Shown piece by piece: positions 12,901-25,300 of a DNA stretch of 64,000 nt (its first letter is position 1; the number at the start of each line of letters is the position of its first letter). Origin of the DNA: Casuarina equisetifolia (Eukaryota > Streptophyta > Magnoliopsida > Fagales > Casuarinaceae); contig CM052359.1 of assembly GCA_028551475.1 (NCBI GenBank), positions 18,167,583 to 18,231,582 on the forward strand, written 5' to 3'. Below the pieces are notes generated by a model that did no database searches, was not told where the DNA came from, and saw only the letters and a list, made by a program, of their open reading frames with translations. The position numbers and the translations under genes were made by a program.

Positions 12901-14490
12901 AAAAGATGAGTGCAAATTCATGGATATCTTGGCCCCATGAAAGGTTTTAAGAGCTTCCACTTCTTGAAAATGAAGTCTCAGAGAGAGAAGAGATAAAATA
13001 TGAAGAAGACATATAACTCAGAGCCATACTGTTCTGATCAGCTAGGGAATCAGCAAACAAGAACGTACGAACAAATCGAGAGTCCTAGAGGTCTAGGCCG
13101 AGGTCTAATACCCAAAGGGCGTTACCAACTCATGCGAGCAGATTTTTGGCTGATCATCATGTGCTTCCGTGATCGGATGGCTACCATCATACTACCTCTG
13201 CATCGCCCAGGAAAGATACCCCACTATTCTGTCTAAAGGTGGACCCGTCACCAACAACCCAATAAAAGCGAAGATATTCTCCGGTGCAAATGCTCTGCAT
13301 GTCTTACCGTCTTCTCTATGCATCAATTTCACCACCTTTCTTTCACAGTAAAGGTGAGATCCGGTACCACCCCCCCTCCCCCACCAAAAAGCTCAGATTT
13401 CATGAAAAGCTTCATTGTATTTTAAAAATCTAAACCCCTATTAACAGGCCTCATAAAAGCATCATACACATGCTTGATTGCACAAGGAACACAAACCTTC
13501 AGTCTGGTTAAATGTAAACAGTATCCGCCACTAGAAGTTGTCGAAGTGCATCTGAGGTGTATAGACCATGCCACTAGAGCCTCGTGGCTACATTATTCCC
13601 TGAAGATGGACCTAATTTTGGTAGAAACAAAGCATAATAACCACCTTTTAGGGGAAGACCAATGTCATTTCCAAGTGAAAACCTTCATCTTTAGATAGAA
13701 TATAATGGCAACGTAGACCCAAGTGGTGAGATTAAGTATGAGGAAACATCATAACTAAGAGTGGCATAAGCATATTACTTGCACAAGTGATCACAGAGAT
13801 CACTGACTCATTGCCACTAAAAAGTGTAGCCAAGCTATGATAATACTCACTTGCACGAAAAGCATGGAGAGGAGACAACTTGTACGTTTGAGTAAAAATC
13901 AAATGTTTATAATGCCGACAAGGATCAACTAGGGAAAGAAAAGGCACTGGATCAAAGTCTAATTTGGAGTGAAGTTTATAGGTACAAGTAGCCATCCACT
14001 CTTTAGAAAAAGTTAAGACCCACTACGTGAGATACAAGGCCTTGCACATGACTATTGTACTTCAATCGTGATCCAAATAGTAGACACTATGTTTTCTTTC
14101 TAAGGTTGGTCAATAATTTAGTGATGGTACTATTAAACTGGATGATAGGATAGGAACTTAAAAACCAATCTTGGGTGTTGTTACTATTGATAAAATCTTG
14201 GTCTATTATTAGATTTTTGATATTAGGATATTGTTTCTTCATGAGATAAACTAAAACCTCATGTTGTCAAGGTTGTGGCTCAACTGCATAAAATTTTTGT
14301 AATGCAGAAAATGAATATTATCATAAATATTTTTTGGTAAGAAAAATCACCCTATAAGATGGATTCCACGAAGCTGTGTTGAAACATAAGTAATCATATG
14401 CTATTGGTTGGTTATAATGATATCTTCCTTATAAATTTCTTGTTATTGTATTGTTGAGTAAAAGGAGATTGACAAGTGATTTTATTTACT
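9996..14490. other. Intergenic region, no gene seen
   Basis: Contains a poly-A stretch at about 10130-10147, C-rich and A-rich runs near 13370, and many short frames. The longest (10384-10698 minus, 11159-11500 minus, 11276-11656 plus) overlap each other on opposite strands or lack family motifs. No RNA gene was identified. Confidence 0.5.
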
Positions 14491-14931
14491 ACAAAGTTGT
14501 CTAAAAGCTAAATAGTGCTCTAAAATAAAAGACAAATGAAGAACCTAAATAGCTATAAACAAATTCATACTTGAAAAGATGTTCAAATATGATTACTTAT
14601 TTATATGAGTTAATGACATTGAAATTGATAATTGATAATTGATCTTAGATAAATTATTCTCCAATCGCTCTCTCAATTAATCAATCTATTTAGATCTATA
14701 ATAAAATTGTCTAATAGCTAAATAGTGTTCTAAAATAAAAGACATAATGAAGAACCTAAGTAGCTATAAACAAATTCCTACTTGAAAAGATATTCAAATA
14801 TGATTACTTATTTATATGAGTTAATGATATTAAAATTAAAATTAAAATTAAAATTGATAACTGATCTTAAATAAATTATACTCCAATCACTCTCTTAGTT
14901 AATCAATTCATTTAGACTTTTATAAATGAGT
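14491..14931. repeat. Two-copy tandem duplication of about 210 bp
   Basis: Copy 1 is about 14491-14700 and copy 2 about 14701-14931. Shared landmarks are TTGTCTAA(A/T)AGCTAAATAGTG, GAAGAACCTAA(A/G)TAGCTATAAACAAATTC and TCAAATATGATTACTTATTTATATGAGTTAATGA in each copy. Copy 2 is longer partly because of a short AAAATT microsatellite at about 14830-14858. Divergence is roughly 10 percent, older than the 815 bp duplication. Confidence 0.85.
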
Positions 14932-15162
14932 TCCAAAGAGTTAAGGGTTATTAAAACTAAATGTACCATTAATGTGACTTGAGCTTTTAAGCAAAAATTT
15001 GATATCAAATGTAATAGAAAGAAGAAGAATATCAAATATAATAATTAGACACATAAAACAAGCAAAATATTAAAGCCAAAGCCAGAAGAAGCCCACCTCA
15101 TCTGGTCTCTTAGGTTTCAAGAAGCTCAATCAATCCTTGCTAATAGGGCATTAATCTAAAAG

Positions 15163-16480
15163 TTTTTTTTTTAAGTGAAATGTCAAATATTATATATCAC
15201 TAAAGAAAATACAAACTATGCAGTTACAACATCCTTATTTAGGCTTAAAAATTACATTTCATAAAAGTTAAAACTCTTGTAAAAATTTATTACAATCAAT
15301 AGGCTTTATTCTCCTAATTAATAAAATCTTACATCTCACATCTTTCTTGATTTTAGTAATAATAGTCAAACCCTCTAATTTTTTTCTATTGAATCTTCTT
15401 TTATTCTTTTTCTTTCAAATGTGATATAATACAACATTAAATGATACACTGAGCAAAGTTATTACAAAACTTTATATTTAATAATCTTGATTATCCAATA
15501 CTTTTGCTCTATATTGTTCAATTCTTTAAAATAATCCATTCATATATAGTAAAGCCCTCCATATATAATTTTGTGAACCTAACTATTCTTGCAATTAAAA
15601 ACATAACTATTTCTTGTAATTCTTCTTGTTCTTAGCAAAGGTTGCACTATAAGACCATTGGGTTGTTCCATATTGCCACTCAATATGTTATAGTTAGTTT
15701 GTCTTTCAAAATAATCTAATACATAAAATTATGTTTTGGTACTCCTCCTTTTTATATTAATCTTGTCCATTTAATTTCTTCTCTAATCTTTCTTAATGTT
15801 GTATATCTTTTGTCAATATTGTACTATGATCTAGTCACTAATTGTGAGAATTTATTACTTATTTGTAAAATTTTTCTTTAACTCTAAGTTAATGATCCTT
15901 TCTTTCTACTTCTAAAACTCTTCTTCCTTTAGAATTTTCTAATATCATCCACCAACCTATAAGGTGTATGAGTTATTGTGCGCAAGAAATTATAAGAGTT
16001 TCCTAACTACTATCTTATTCTAAATATGAATGTTTATCAATCTCAATTCTCTAGAAATTTTAAAATAGAAAAAAAAAATTCACACCACTTTTGCCACACA
16101 TGACCCAATAAAGTTACCTATCCATAGGAAGAGTCTATTTTTTTCAATTTCATACAGTGTCTATTTGCATAGTAGAAAAATTTGCAACCAATACATTTGG
16201 AAAGAGAATAGAACACTTTTTATTAGTTGTAGGCTCCCCCAATAGTTGATATGCTTAAATTCTCGTCCTTCAATTCTTTTTAATATTTTATTTATTAGAA
16301 TTACACAATTTAGATTAGAGAGTCTTTTGAAAATCAATGGAACTCTCAAGTATTTGATAGGAAGTTGGTTTTCTTGGATAGAAACATGATCAAGTATTAG
16401 AGTCTTCTCCCTTTCAAATAAACCTAAGAAGAAAATTTGACATTTATGTGAATGCATCTTAATCCAAAATTTCAACACAA
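15163..16480 (-). mobile_element. Degenerate LINE (non-LTR retrotransposon) 3' half
   Basis: Minus-strand translation at 16478-16161 contains LPIKYLRVPLIF, ILINKILKRIEG and WGSLQLIKSVLFSFQMYW. These match the thumb/linker part of plant LINE reverse transcriptases (LPxKYLGVPL ... LQLIxSVL). Downstream (lower coordinates) broken frames read like the zf-RVT region (VPKHNFMYWII-like). An oligo-T run at 15163-15172 would be the poly-A tail on the minus strand. Many stops and frameshifts and the missing 5' part mean the element is dead and 5'-truncated. The frame ending at 16161 survives by chance. Confidence 0.72.
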
Positions 16481-18880
16481 AGAAAAATAACTAGGTATAG
16501 TTAACACAAATTATGTTTGGTGTTCCATTTCATTAGATTCTAATGAGTATATTCTAGAACCACTAATAATTTGTTGGAGGTTTAGGAAACCAAAAGGTTA
16601 AGTATAATGAGATCTGCCAACATGAAGGCAAATATATAAAAGTTGTAGTTGTTATGATGAACGTAAATTTTAAGCTAACAATTTTTAAGTTGTTGCGCTA
16701 AAGAAATACCCTTCGTGTACTATGTATTCTAAGAAACAAATTTATGTTTGCTATTTGGGAAAAAAATTAAAATTACTTTTGATGATAAATTTTACTGTTA
16801 AAAAGTAATTTTTTTTATTTCATCTCATATTATCAATTGTCATAATATTATTAGTTCTAAATTTTATTTATTTGCTATACCAAAATATAAAAATGAATTG
16901 GTAAATTGATATTAAAGAATGGCTTGAAATTTCTTCAACCAATCAAGCTTATTGTTGGAACATACATCTAGATCATAGAAATCTAAATAGGATGCTACGA
17001 GCGATTAAATGCAGACCTTTTCACGCATTGGAGATCAAATTGTCACAATATTACAAATTTAGCTTGGAACATAGAATGACGAAGAAATCCTCCTCAGTCA
17101 AGAGATATAAGGTTAAAGAGGTTCTGGGAACAAGCCCAAAGTTTTGAAAAATTGAAAAACATATGAAAAAGAATAAACATGAAAAAAGCATTTACTATAT
17201 AAACACATGGCCTTCAATGAGATTGAGGTGATGAGGGTATTTTTTGAGACTTCAAGGACTACTTGTCTATAAAGAATACTTTTATGTTATTAAGGCTATA
17301 TCAAGCAAACTTTGACAAAATAATGCAACAAAAAGAAGACGAGGGACTACGTTGGATTTGATAAGGTTATAATAAGTTTCATACATTACCTAATTCCTCT
17401 TATTAGGCATATTGATACATTTACTAACATTTAAGATATGATACCCATAAATATAAAAGGCTACTTTGAAATCAAGCTGATAGCCAGATGGCAACAAACA
17501 GTCTAGGAACTTGTAGAGATGCTGAGTGCTACAAAATTTATGGAATGTAAATGGATCTATTAATGAAAGAAAGAGAGAGAGATTGATAGTTACATTAAAG
17601 TTATTTAAATCTTTTTATCTATTACACTTATTTTTATTATAAGATTTATGTTGTAGGTTACCACATTTATAACATTTACCTAGAAAAGGCATCCCTATGC
17701 TTAATGGTACAAAATTTGATGGAGGCTAGTTGGTATTTAAAGCAGCGGATTATTGAAATTCCTATTATGATATGGGAAGAATCAATTTGAACTAAATATT
17801 ATTAAAATAAAAACAAATTTTTATTTTGAGTCTCACATATTTATTGTCAACCAATTCAATCCTCAACTTGTTTTATATATTCCGTAAGTTCATTAATTTT
17901 GACCAATACGCAAAAGATTTAAATAACAAGTTCTTCATAACTAGTGAATTTCTATTAATAGTTCGTCGTAAAGTTAAGTGTTTGGAGATAAAACGTTCAT
18001 CTTTTCTTTCCCTTAAAAGGTGAAGCAAAGAGAAAGATAAAAGAAAAATCTACCTTCTGTTGTGGCTGTACACCACATAACATAAAGGGAAAAAGACTCT
18101 TAAGACTTCAAGGGCAGTTTCGATGCAACTTTTCACCCTTATTATGATCGTCACGGGAAAAAGGTTATCTTGTTGTCATCTTTCCTGTACAATTGAATTA
18201 AAGTTTTGGTGTTGTGAAAACTGATTTCTAAGTCTTCTTTATGGGCAACGGCACAAAGATTTTTCTTGGTTTAGAACCATGGAAGAGAAATGTGAATTAC
18301 ATGACGAAATCGGTGAAAATATAGAAGAACCAACAAGGAAGAAAAAGAGGGGGGGAAAAACAGAGAGGAAAATGGAAAGAGTATGTAGTGGTGGCATTAT
18401 TTTTGCTTGATGAAAAAACGGACATATATAAAGAAATACAAGAAATTAAACAACAAAATAGAAAAGTCTACTATAATCATGAGAAATGAATCTTGTCCAC
18501 ACAATATTTCTAAAGGAAGATATTGAATGGAATTGAAGAAACGAGTCATAAAGTAATCCCTTGACTTATAATTCTGAGTTTGATGCCCTCTTGTCCTTTA
18601 TAACCTTTAAAAAGAATAAAAAATATATATATTTAAAAAAAAAAACTGAAACACACAATAATGTTCAGACCATAAAATTGAAAACACAAAATAATATGTA
18701 GGCCATAAAACTTAAATGGGATTTTTAACAAAATAGAACGCAATAATTTTAGGGGTCCTGTCGAAGATAATAAGGAAGAAGATAGAGGGTGAGTTTGTTA
18801 ATGGTGGGAAGGGGGTCGGTCCACTATCTTCTTAAAAAGAAAAAACAAGAGGAAGAAACAGAGTGGGATGTCGTAATCAG
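16481..18880. other. AT-rich intergenic DNA, no gene seen
   Basis: Low GC, many A/T runs, short GA stretch at about 17570-17581. The longest frame (17826-18023) is not protein-like. Confidence 0.5.
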
Positions 18881-18889
18881 GAAGTGAAA

Positions 18890-19410
18890 GTCCAGCATCG
18901 GTTATTTTCTAGCCTAAGAATCCGACAGGGACCCGGCGAACGGTGAACGCAGAAACGTATACCCGGAATGGAAACAAGAAGTGGTGCAACGGGAGTGAGT
19001 GATTGTCAGAGAGGGGGAGTTGGAAGTGTGTGGGTCTTATTCACTACAAGGTGGTTGTCTGGCGCTCTGAGCGACGCGGCACGCACCACTACAGTTCCTC
19101 TGACAGAAAGCTGGGAAACGACAACGACAGTCAATTACACCTAGAGAGGGAGAGGGAGAGGGAGAGGGAGAGGGAGGAAGGGAGAGAGAAGAACGAGAGT
19201 AGTAAATGCATCTGCGGGTATGTTCCCCTCCCACCATCTGTTCGTGGAAATGCCAGCCATACTGACTCGTGCCGTCCTCCCCAGTCCCCCCCCCCCGTTG
19301 ATCACGCACGCATTTTGACCATCCAACCTTTTGCCCAACATGTGAAAACCAGAGCCCAGTTGGCGATCAATTCACATGTAGTTACTGTGGAAGAGCCCGG
19401 AATTTAACTC
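18890..19410. other. GC-richer island with GAGAGG hexamer microsatellite
   Basis: Composition rises sharply against the AT-rich flanks. A GAGAGG-type purine repeat lies at about 19143-19182 and a C run at about 19287-19296. A 134-codon frame (19003-19407) crosses the microsatellite and yields an RE-repeat; I regard it as a by-product. It could be a distal promoter region of the MATE gene about 1.4 kb downstream or a decayed gene. No family match is visible. Confidence 0.35.
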
Positions 19411-20778
19411 GCAGAAAGAGAAGGTTCATTCAATTTAGTGACGAGGAATGACGTGAGAAAACGCTGGGGTAGCAGAACCCTGCGACAGCTCTTTTGGCTT
19501 TAACATCCCACTTTGGTCTACAGTTTCTTTTGCTGACGTTAAGACACCGGAGCGTTTGGTGGTTTCGCACTCGGAATTCATGGCCGGAACACCCCCAGGT
19601 CCACAGTCTCCTGTTGCATCTGTGAACCAGAACTCTTCTGTCATGTCATTTCGTATATCGTTGAAGACAAAAACTGAAGCTTAGGATAAGCCCAATTGAG
19701 TATATGATTCAGGATTCACGTTTTGAACTTCGATTTCTAATCGTTTAATCCACCTTGATACTAGAGTTTTTTGGTCTCATATTCTTCTCCTCTTGTCTTG
19801 AAAACTACTTTAATACTGCACTAGAGATTTAAAAAAAGTTTCTGGTCCTGTAGATGAATCTCACATCTTTGAGTTGGGGGGATGGATGATGATTTCGGAT
19901 CGATCTGGAAATTCGCTCAAGATTCCTGTCACTCTCCACCGTAGCTCTGAAAACCACCTTCAAAGTCTCTAAAGTTAGAGATATATTTGTCAAGAATCTT
20001 TACTTCATGTTTGCCCCTGAAAAGGTCGAGCCCATCGTTTTGTGCACCCCGCTGCTGGGATTTAAGCGGAAAAGAAAGTGAAAGAATTGGGAAAGACCAC
20101 AACCCATATTATTGCACCATCACGGCAGGATTTATTGCTGGTCGTCGATGGCGACCACAATGACCGTAGTACTCGAGAACTCCGAACTGCGGTCACCCAG
20201 CAAAGCGATTTACTGCCGGGATAGCAGAGTCTTTTCCACTAATTCAGGTCAGGTATGGTGCCTGAATCCATTTACCGACCCTCGAAGGAAGCCAGCAATT
20301 ATGGCAACTGCTCAGAGACAGTCCATTTTTATTTATGGGAACTCGGTCCTTAAGAATATCTGGCACTGATGAATCTCAGAAGGTAAGAAATAATAATAGT
20401 GCCAAATATTTCAAATAATACAAATATTCCAAGTATTCACTTTCTTTAAGGCATTTATTATTTCTGTATTTAAAAATAATTTTTTTATTTTTTATTTTTT
20501 ATTTTTATTTTTTTAAAAAAAAAAATTCAAAGCCTTTCGCGACGCTTATTAATAAAGCCCCTCTAAGCATCAACTCTTATCTATCCCTGAGTAGAGAAAT
20601 TTATAGCATCCATTCATAGTGTGAGGAAAGAGATAGAGTGCTCTCCCCGGGAGTATCTCTGGAAAAGGCTTCCTCGACTGAAGATTTCTCCCTCCCTCCA
20701 TCATCTCAACCTTCACCCTACTAAAGTCATCATTCTTGATCTTCGTCATCATTTTGCGACTCTGAGACCACTGTCACC
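19411..20778. other. Upstream region of the MATE gene
   Basis: No coding exon recognised. A T/A-rich low-complexity block lies at 20478-20527. The CT-rich sequence from about 20580 to 20778 is probably the 5' UTR. The MATE reading frame needs no upstream exon. Confidence 0.5.
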
Positions 20779-22353
20779 ATGGCTGCAACAAACGACAAGG
20801 CAGAACAACACCCATTTCCCAACCTCTTTTTTCTGGTCAGTCTTGCGAAAGACGAGTCTCTTGGGAAAAAGCAAACGCAGCTTGTTCTGCCAACCCTCTC
20901 TGATATTGTTTCCGAAACCAAATCACTCATTAAACTCGCCTTCCCCATAGTCCTCACTGCCCTCATTATGTACTCTCGTTCCATCCTCTCCATGCTCTTC
21001 CTCGGCCACCTCGGCGACATCCAACTCGCCGCTGGCTCGCTTGCCATCGCTTTTGCCAATATTACCGGGTACTCCGTGCTTTCGGGGCTAGCTCTGGGCA
21101 TGGAACCTTTGTGCTCTCAAGCCTTCGGAGCAAATCGTCCTAAGCTTCTCTCCGTAGCCCTTCACCGCACAGTGATTTTTCTCCTGGTCTCGTCGATACC
21201 CATTTCGCTTCTCTGGTTGAACATGTCCAAAATCCTACTTTTTCTACACCAGGACCCCAACATCACTCACATGGCTCACACGTACCTAACGTTCTCGCTG
21301 CCTGACCTTTTCACGAACTCTTTTCTCCACCCAACCCGCATTTACCTTCGCGCTCAGGGAATCACTCATCCGCTCACGCTGGCGTCCCTGGCGGGCACTT
21401 TTTTCCTCTTGCCGATGAACTTTTTGCTCGTTAACCACTTCCGGCTAGGCGTCGCCGGTGTTGCGGCAGCCTCCGCCTCCTCTAACCTCTTCGCACTCAT
21501 GGCCGTTGTGTTATACGTATCGGCAACCGGGCTGCATGAACCGACCTGGACAGCACCAAGCCGAGAGTGCTTAACCAACTGGAAGCCGCTGCTTCGACTC
21601 GCCGCACCAAGCTGCGTCTCCGTCTGCCTGGAATGGTGGTGGTACGAGATCATGATCGTCTTGTGTGGGCTTCTGGTGAACCCCAAGGCCACCGTCGCGT
21701 CAATGGGCGTCCTGATCCAGACAACGGCGTTGATTTACGTCTTCCCGTCCTCGCTTAGCTTCGCTGTGTCGACTCGGGTCGGAAACGAGCTCGGTGCGAA
21801 CCGTCCGTACAAGGCGAAACTATCGGCTGTGGTCGCGGTTTTCCTGGCGGCCATAATGGGCCTATCAGCGATGACCTTCGCAACGGGGATGAGGAATACG
21901 TGGGCCCGGATGTTCACCGACGACTCCCAGATCCTACGGTTAACGGCAGCCGCTCTGCCGATCCTGGGTCTTTGCGAGCTCGGAAACTGCCCGCAGACGG
22001 TTGGGTGCGGTGTCCTCCGAGGCAGTGCCCGTCCCACTACGGCTGCTAACGTCAACCTCGGCGCATTTTATCTGGTGGGCATGCCCGTGGCCGTTGGGCT
22101 CGCTTTCTGGCTAGGCGTCGGCTTTTGTGGGCTTTGGGTGGGGTTGCTCTTGGCCCAGGTATGCTGCGCTGGACTGATGCTGTACGTGATCGGCACCACC
22201 GACTGGGACCTCCAAGCTCGTAGAGCCCAGATGCTTACGCGTGCCGAGGGTGAAAACGAGGAGACAACCGGCGATGGCAACGTTGAGGAAGATCAAGTGC
22301 ATCTGGTTTCCATCGTCGTAACTTCCTCCGGCGAAACCAGAGAATCAACTTAG
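20779..22353 (+). CDS. DTX51: MATE efflux transporter, DETOXIFICATION 48-52 clade
   Basis: Intronless, 524 residues, a normal length for plant MATE proteins. Cation-coupled antiporter predicted in the late endosomal, vacuolar or Golgi membrane. Arabidopsis members of this intronless clade affect hormone- and iron-related growth, lateral organ initiation and disease susceptibility. Start ATG is in context CACCATGGC. A hydrophilic N-terminus (about 40 residues) precedes about 12 hydrophobic segments in two halves. Family marks are KLAFPIVLTALIMYSRSILS and MLFLGHLGDIQLAAGSLAIA (segments 1-2), SGLALGMEPLCSQAFGA (about 107-123), LPMNFLLV, CLEWWWYEIM (around residue 286) and FAVSTRVGNELGANRPYKAK. 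The tail after TDWDLQARRA is short and acidic. No frameshift or missing segment was seen. It is much more GC-rich than the flanks, typical of intronless genes here. DTX51 versus DTX52 identity is not fixed by sequence; gene order favours the DTX51/52 pair. Confidence 0.95.
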   Translation: MAATNDKAEQHPFPNLFFLVSLAKDESLGKKQTQLVLPTLSDIVSETKSLIKLAFPIVLTALIMYSRSILSMLFLGHLGDIQLAAGSLAIAFANITGYSVLSGLALGMEPLCSQAFGANRPKLLSVALHRTVIFLLVSSIPISLLWLNMSKILLFLHQDPNITHMAHTYLTFSLPDLFTNSFLHPTRIYLRAQGITHPLTLASLAGTFFLLPMNFLLVNHFRLGVAGVAAASASSNLFALMAVVLYVSATGLHEPTWTAPSRECLTNWKPLLRLAAPSCVSVCLEWWWYEIMIVLCGLLVNPKATVASMGVLIQTTALIYVFPSSLSFAVSTRVGNELGANRPYKAKLSAVVAVFLAAIMGLSAMTFATGMRNTWARMFTDDSQILRLTAAALPILGLCELGNCPQTVGCGVLRGSARPTTAANVNLGAFYLVGMPVAVGLAFWLGVGFCGLWVGLLLAQVCCAGLMLYVIGTTDWDLQARRAQMLTRAEGENEETTGDGNVEEDQVHLVSIVVTSSGETREST

Positions 22354-25300
22354 GATTTGTCCTTTTTTTTTTTTCTTCTTTTTTAAAATTGTGTCCATCA
22401 GCCATGGACACCATTCCTCCATGTGAATTATTATGATCCACAACCTTGTTTTTTTTTCCCCCCTTTTTGGTCGTGATTAAGAGATGGGGCCCAAGTAAAA
22501 GGAACAAAGGAGAAAACTTGTTTTCATGCTATTAAATTGAATTTTAGAGTCAATTTTTTTTTTTCTATTGTTGAATCCATCACGCGCTGTTCCACATCGC
22601 GCTCAACTTAACAGTAAATATCAACAGAGCTCCTCAAGTTCATCAATGGAAGCCTGGAATGGAAAACGTAAGAAGAAAGACCCGTAAAGAATAATTTAAA
22701 AAGAAAACTACAGTAGGAATGGACAGTTTAAGGCAAAGGGAGACAGTGTCTCAAACATTCAGACACGATTGATCGTTTTCATTTGGGTAGACAACGCCTT
22801 TTAGAAGTATCGGACAAATTTGAATCATGGGCAGACACATGGCAGCTTTGAGGTGCAGTCACGTCAGGCCATCGTGTCAGCCGATGTAAAAGTCCGCAAT
22901 CTTTTGGCTCACATCCATCGTCCACCACCTCCGGTGGGGGACGGACGTCTTGTAACTTTCTTCGTCCTTATCTTTTTGGGAGGCTCTCATTCTTCGTCCC
23001 GACTCAAAAATTTCCCTTCCATGGACCAGCCCAGCGCCGGGACCGTCACGGCAAGCTGTGGTGGTCGTTAACCTCTGCATTTTCCGTTTCATACATTTAC
23101 TAATTATTGCCAGTTTCGGTTTTTCAAAGTCAGATCTGCCATAATCGGTAACGACTACCATAGATAGACTAATGTTTTGAGTTTTTAATGAGGAACAACA
23201 GAACCAAACTCTTGTAATTGTAAGATTGCGATTGAAAAGGATTTAAAATAGTTTGACTCAATTGAGATTTGTGGGCATTGCGTCTGATTTATTAATATGT
23301 TAAATTAACTATTTTCTTGTGTATTTAGGACATGTATCATGCTGGTGTGATGTATGAAAAAACACGTGTCTTAAGCAACAAATTATAAATGGAATCCTTT
23401 TAACTAGATAATGAAATAATTGTTTTCGCTGTATATTCTAAATTCTTAACAATAATACTAATACTATCACGACATTAAGAGATGCAATGAGTATTGAGTA
23501 ACAAGGTAAAAGAAGATGAAGCCAATTGAACAAATAGTTAGATGATGATAAAACACTTGTATTAACAATCATAATAATGTTCTTGGTTAAATAAATCAAA
23601 ACTGGATATGCTTTCATGTTCAACTTAATTAGACACATGTATACGCTTGAATGGTGAAGTACATGCATAACTTATGAATTTAAAAATCTTTCATTGCTAA
23701 TGTGTGTGCAACCAATGTGAAGGCTTTTAAAACTCACAAGATAACAATTAAAATAGTTAAATTTGTAAAAAAAAAAAAAACAAAAGCATAATACGAAGAG
23801 AATAACTAAGATAACAAAATGTTATCAGTGTGAAATAACTTGTATGAGAGGCACTCTCGATAATGTTGTTTTAAAATTGAAATGCCATAAAAAAAATTGA
23901 TTAATATGTAAGTTTATTAATTTAAAAACAAAAGAATAAAGGCTTAAGGACAGACCCTAAAATAGATCTTTTCTCGGAAGTTTTGGGATACAAACCCATG
24001 TAACATTTTTCCTCTTGGCTTGGGCAGCAGTGACAATGAAGTTAAAATTATCGTATCTTGGAGTAATTAACTAATTAATAGCATTACGAATAAGAGAAGC
24101 TGCAGCGTTATGGTGATGATATAAGGAATGCGAAGACTAAGAAATATAATAGTGTGTACCTCCATTTGTTTGGTCTTCCCTCTTGAAAGTTGATGGAAAA
24201 TGTGGTTATGTAAGTTTCTTTTTCTTAATATTGGCATGAACAATCTATTAAGATTAGTGAAATAATTAGGTTTAAAGGTATGACTGTAATTACAATCAAT
24301 AGTCTCTATATAATTGTGGAACTAGAAAATATTTTTTAGTAGTTAATTGGTACCTATGGGATGAGCAGAGAGAGTCCCTTAGGAGTTAATTGGTAGAGAA
24401 AATCCCTTCTATGAATTCTATAAGAAAATCTTTGAAATACCAATTTGAATAAGGAAAAAGTATTAGAAAATCTAATGAGAAAAGATTACAAGAAATATAG
24501 AACATTATAATATTCTGAACCTCTTAAATCTGTTGTATTTTAATGTATACATTCTTATATTTCTATTTAATCTCTATGTAGTTGATTCGACTTGGTTGAA
24601 TTCTCCATCACAATCATGCTACCTATGCGTTGAGCTTATCATGTTGAGTTGCCTAGTGACTTGCATTATTCCCTTTACATTTTCTAACATATGGTGAACG
24701 AAAGTACCCAAGTTTGGTCGTCAGTGAAGGTGGTGCCCGAGGACATATAGGAAGAAAGATAGTTCCCTGGCTGTGCAAGTAAGATGGGTGCCTCTTGGGA
24801 TTACAATTCATCTTGGAGATGGAAAATATGGCTCAAATATCCTTAGGATTTTGCTAAAGCTCATGGTAATTGGATGTGTTTTCTATTCTTTTGTAGAAAC
24901 ATTGCGTACAAAGAAGACAAACATTTCAAAAGAAAAGAGAAAAATAATATTAAAGCTCTAATGACGATAAGAGCTACAAAATCAAACGACTAATTCAACA
25001 GAAAATAACAACTACACATTAAATAAGGAAAATCACATCGTCACGTACCACGGTGTTAAAGCTAACGCCTTCTTATGCACAAATGTTTAAAAAGAAAGTC
25101 AAAATTTGGATTACAGAATAAAAATTCAGAATTGAAGGATGACTTTTTTCGTTAATGTGTATATTTTTAAACTAATTGTAGGCAAATTATAGAGTAGATA
25201 TGGTACTGTCACCACAACCAACGTATTATTTTTGTTATTTTTAATGTCTTGTTGTTCTTCTACAATCAAACTTGATCAAAATGAGCAAAAATGATTTTTC

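Noticed and set aside
19003..19407. 134-codon frame with a run of Arg-Glu repeats
   Set aside because: The repeat comes from the GAGAGG microsatellite; flanking residues show no family features and the opposite strand is also open.
21366..22507. Several 60-108 codon minus-strand frames across the MATE gene
   Set aside because: Antisense by-products of the GC-rich intronless coding sequence.
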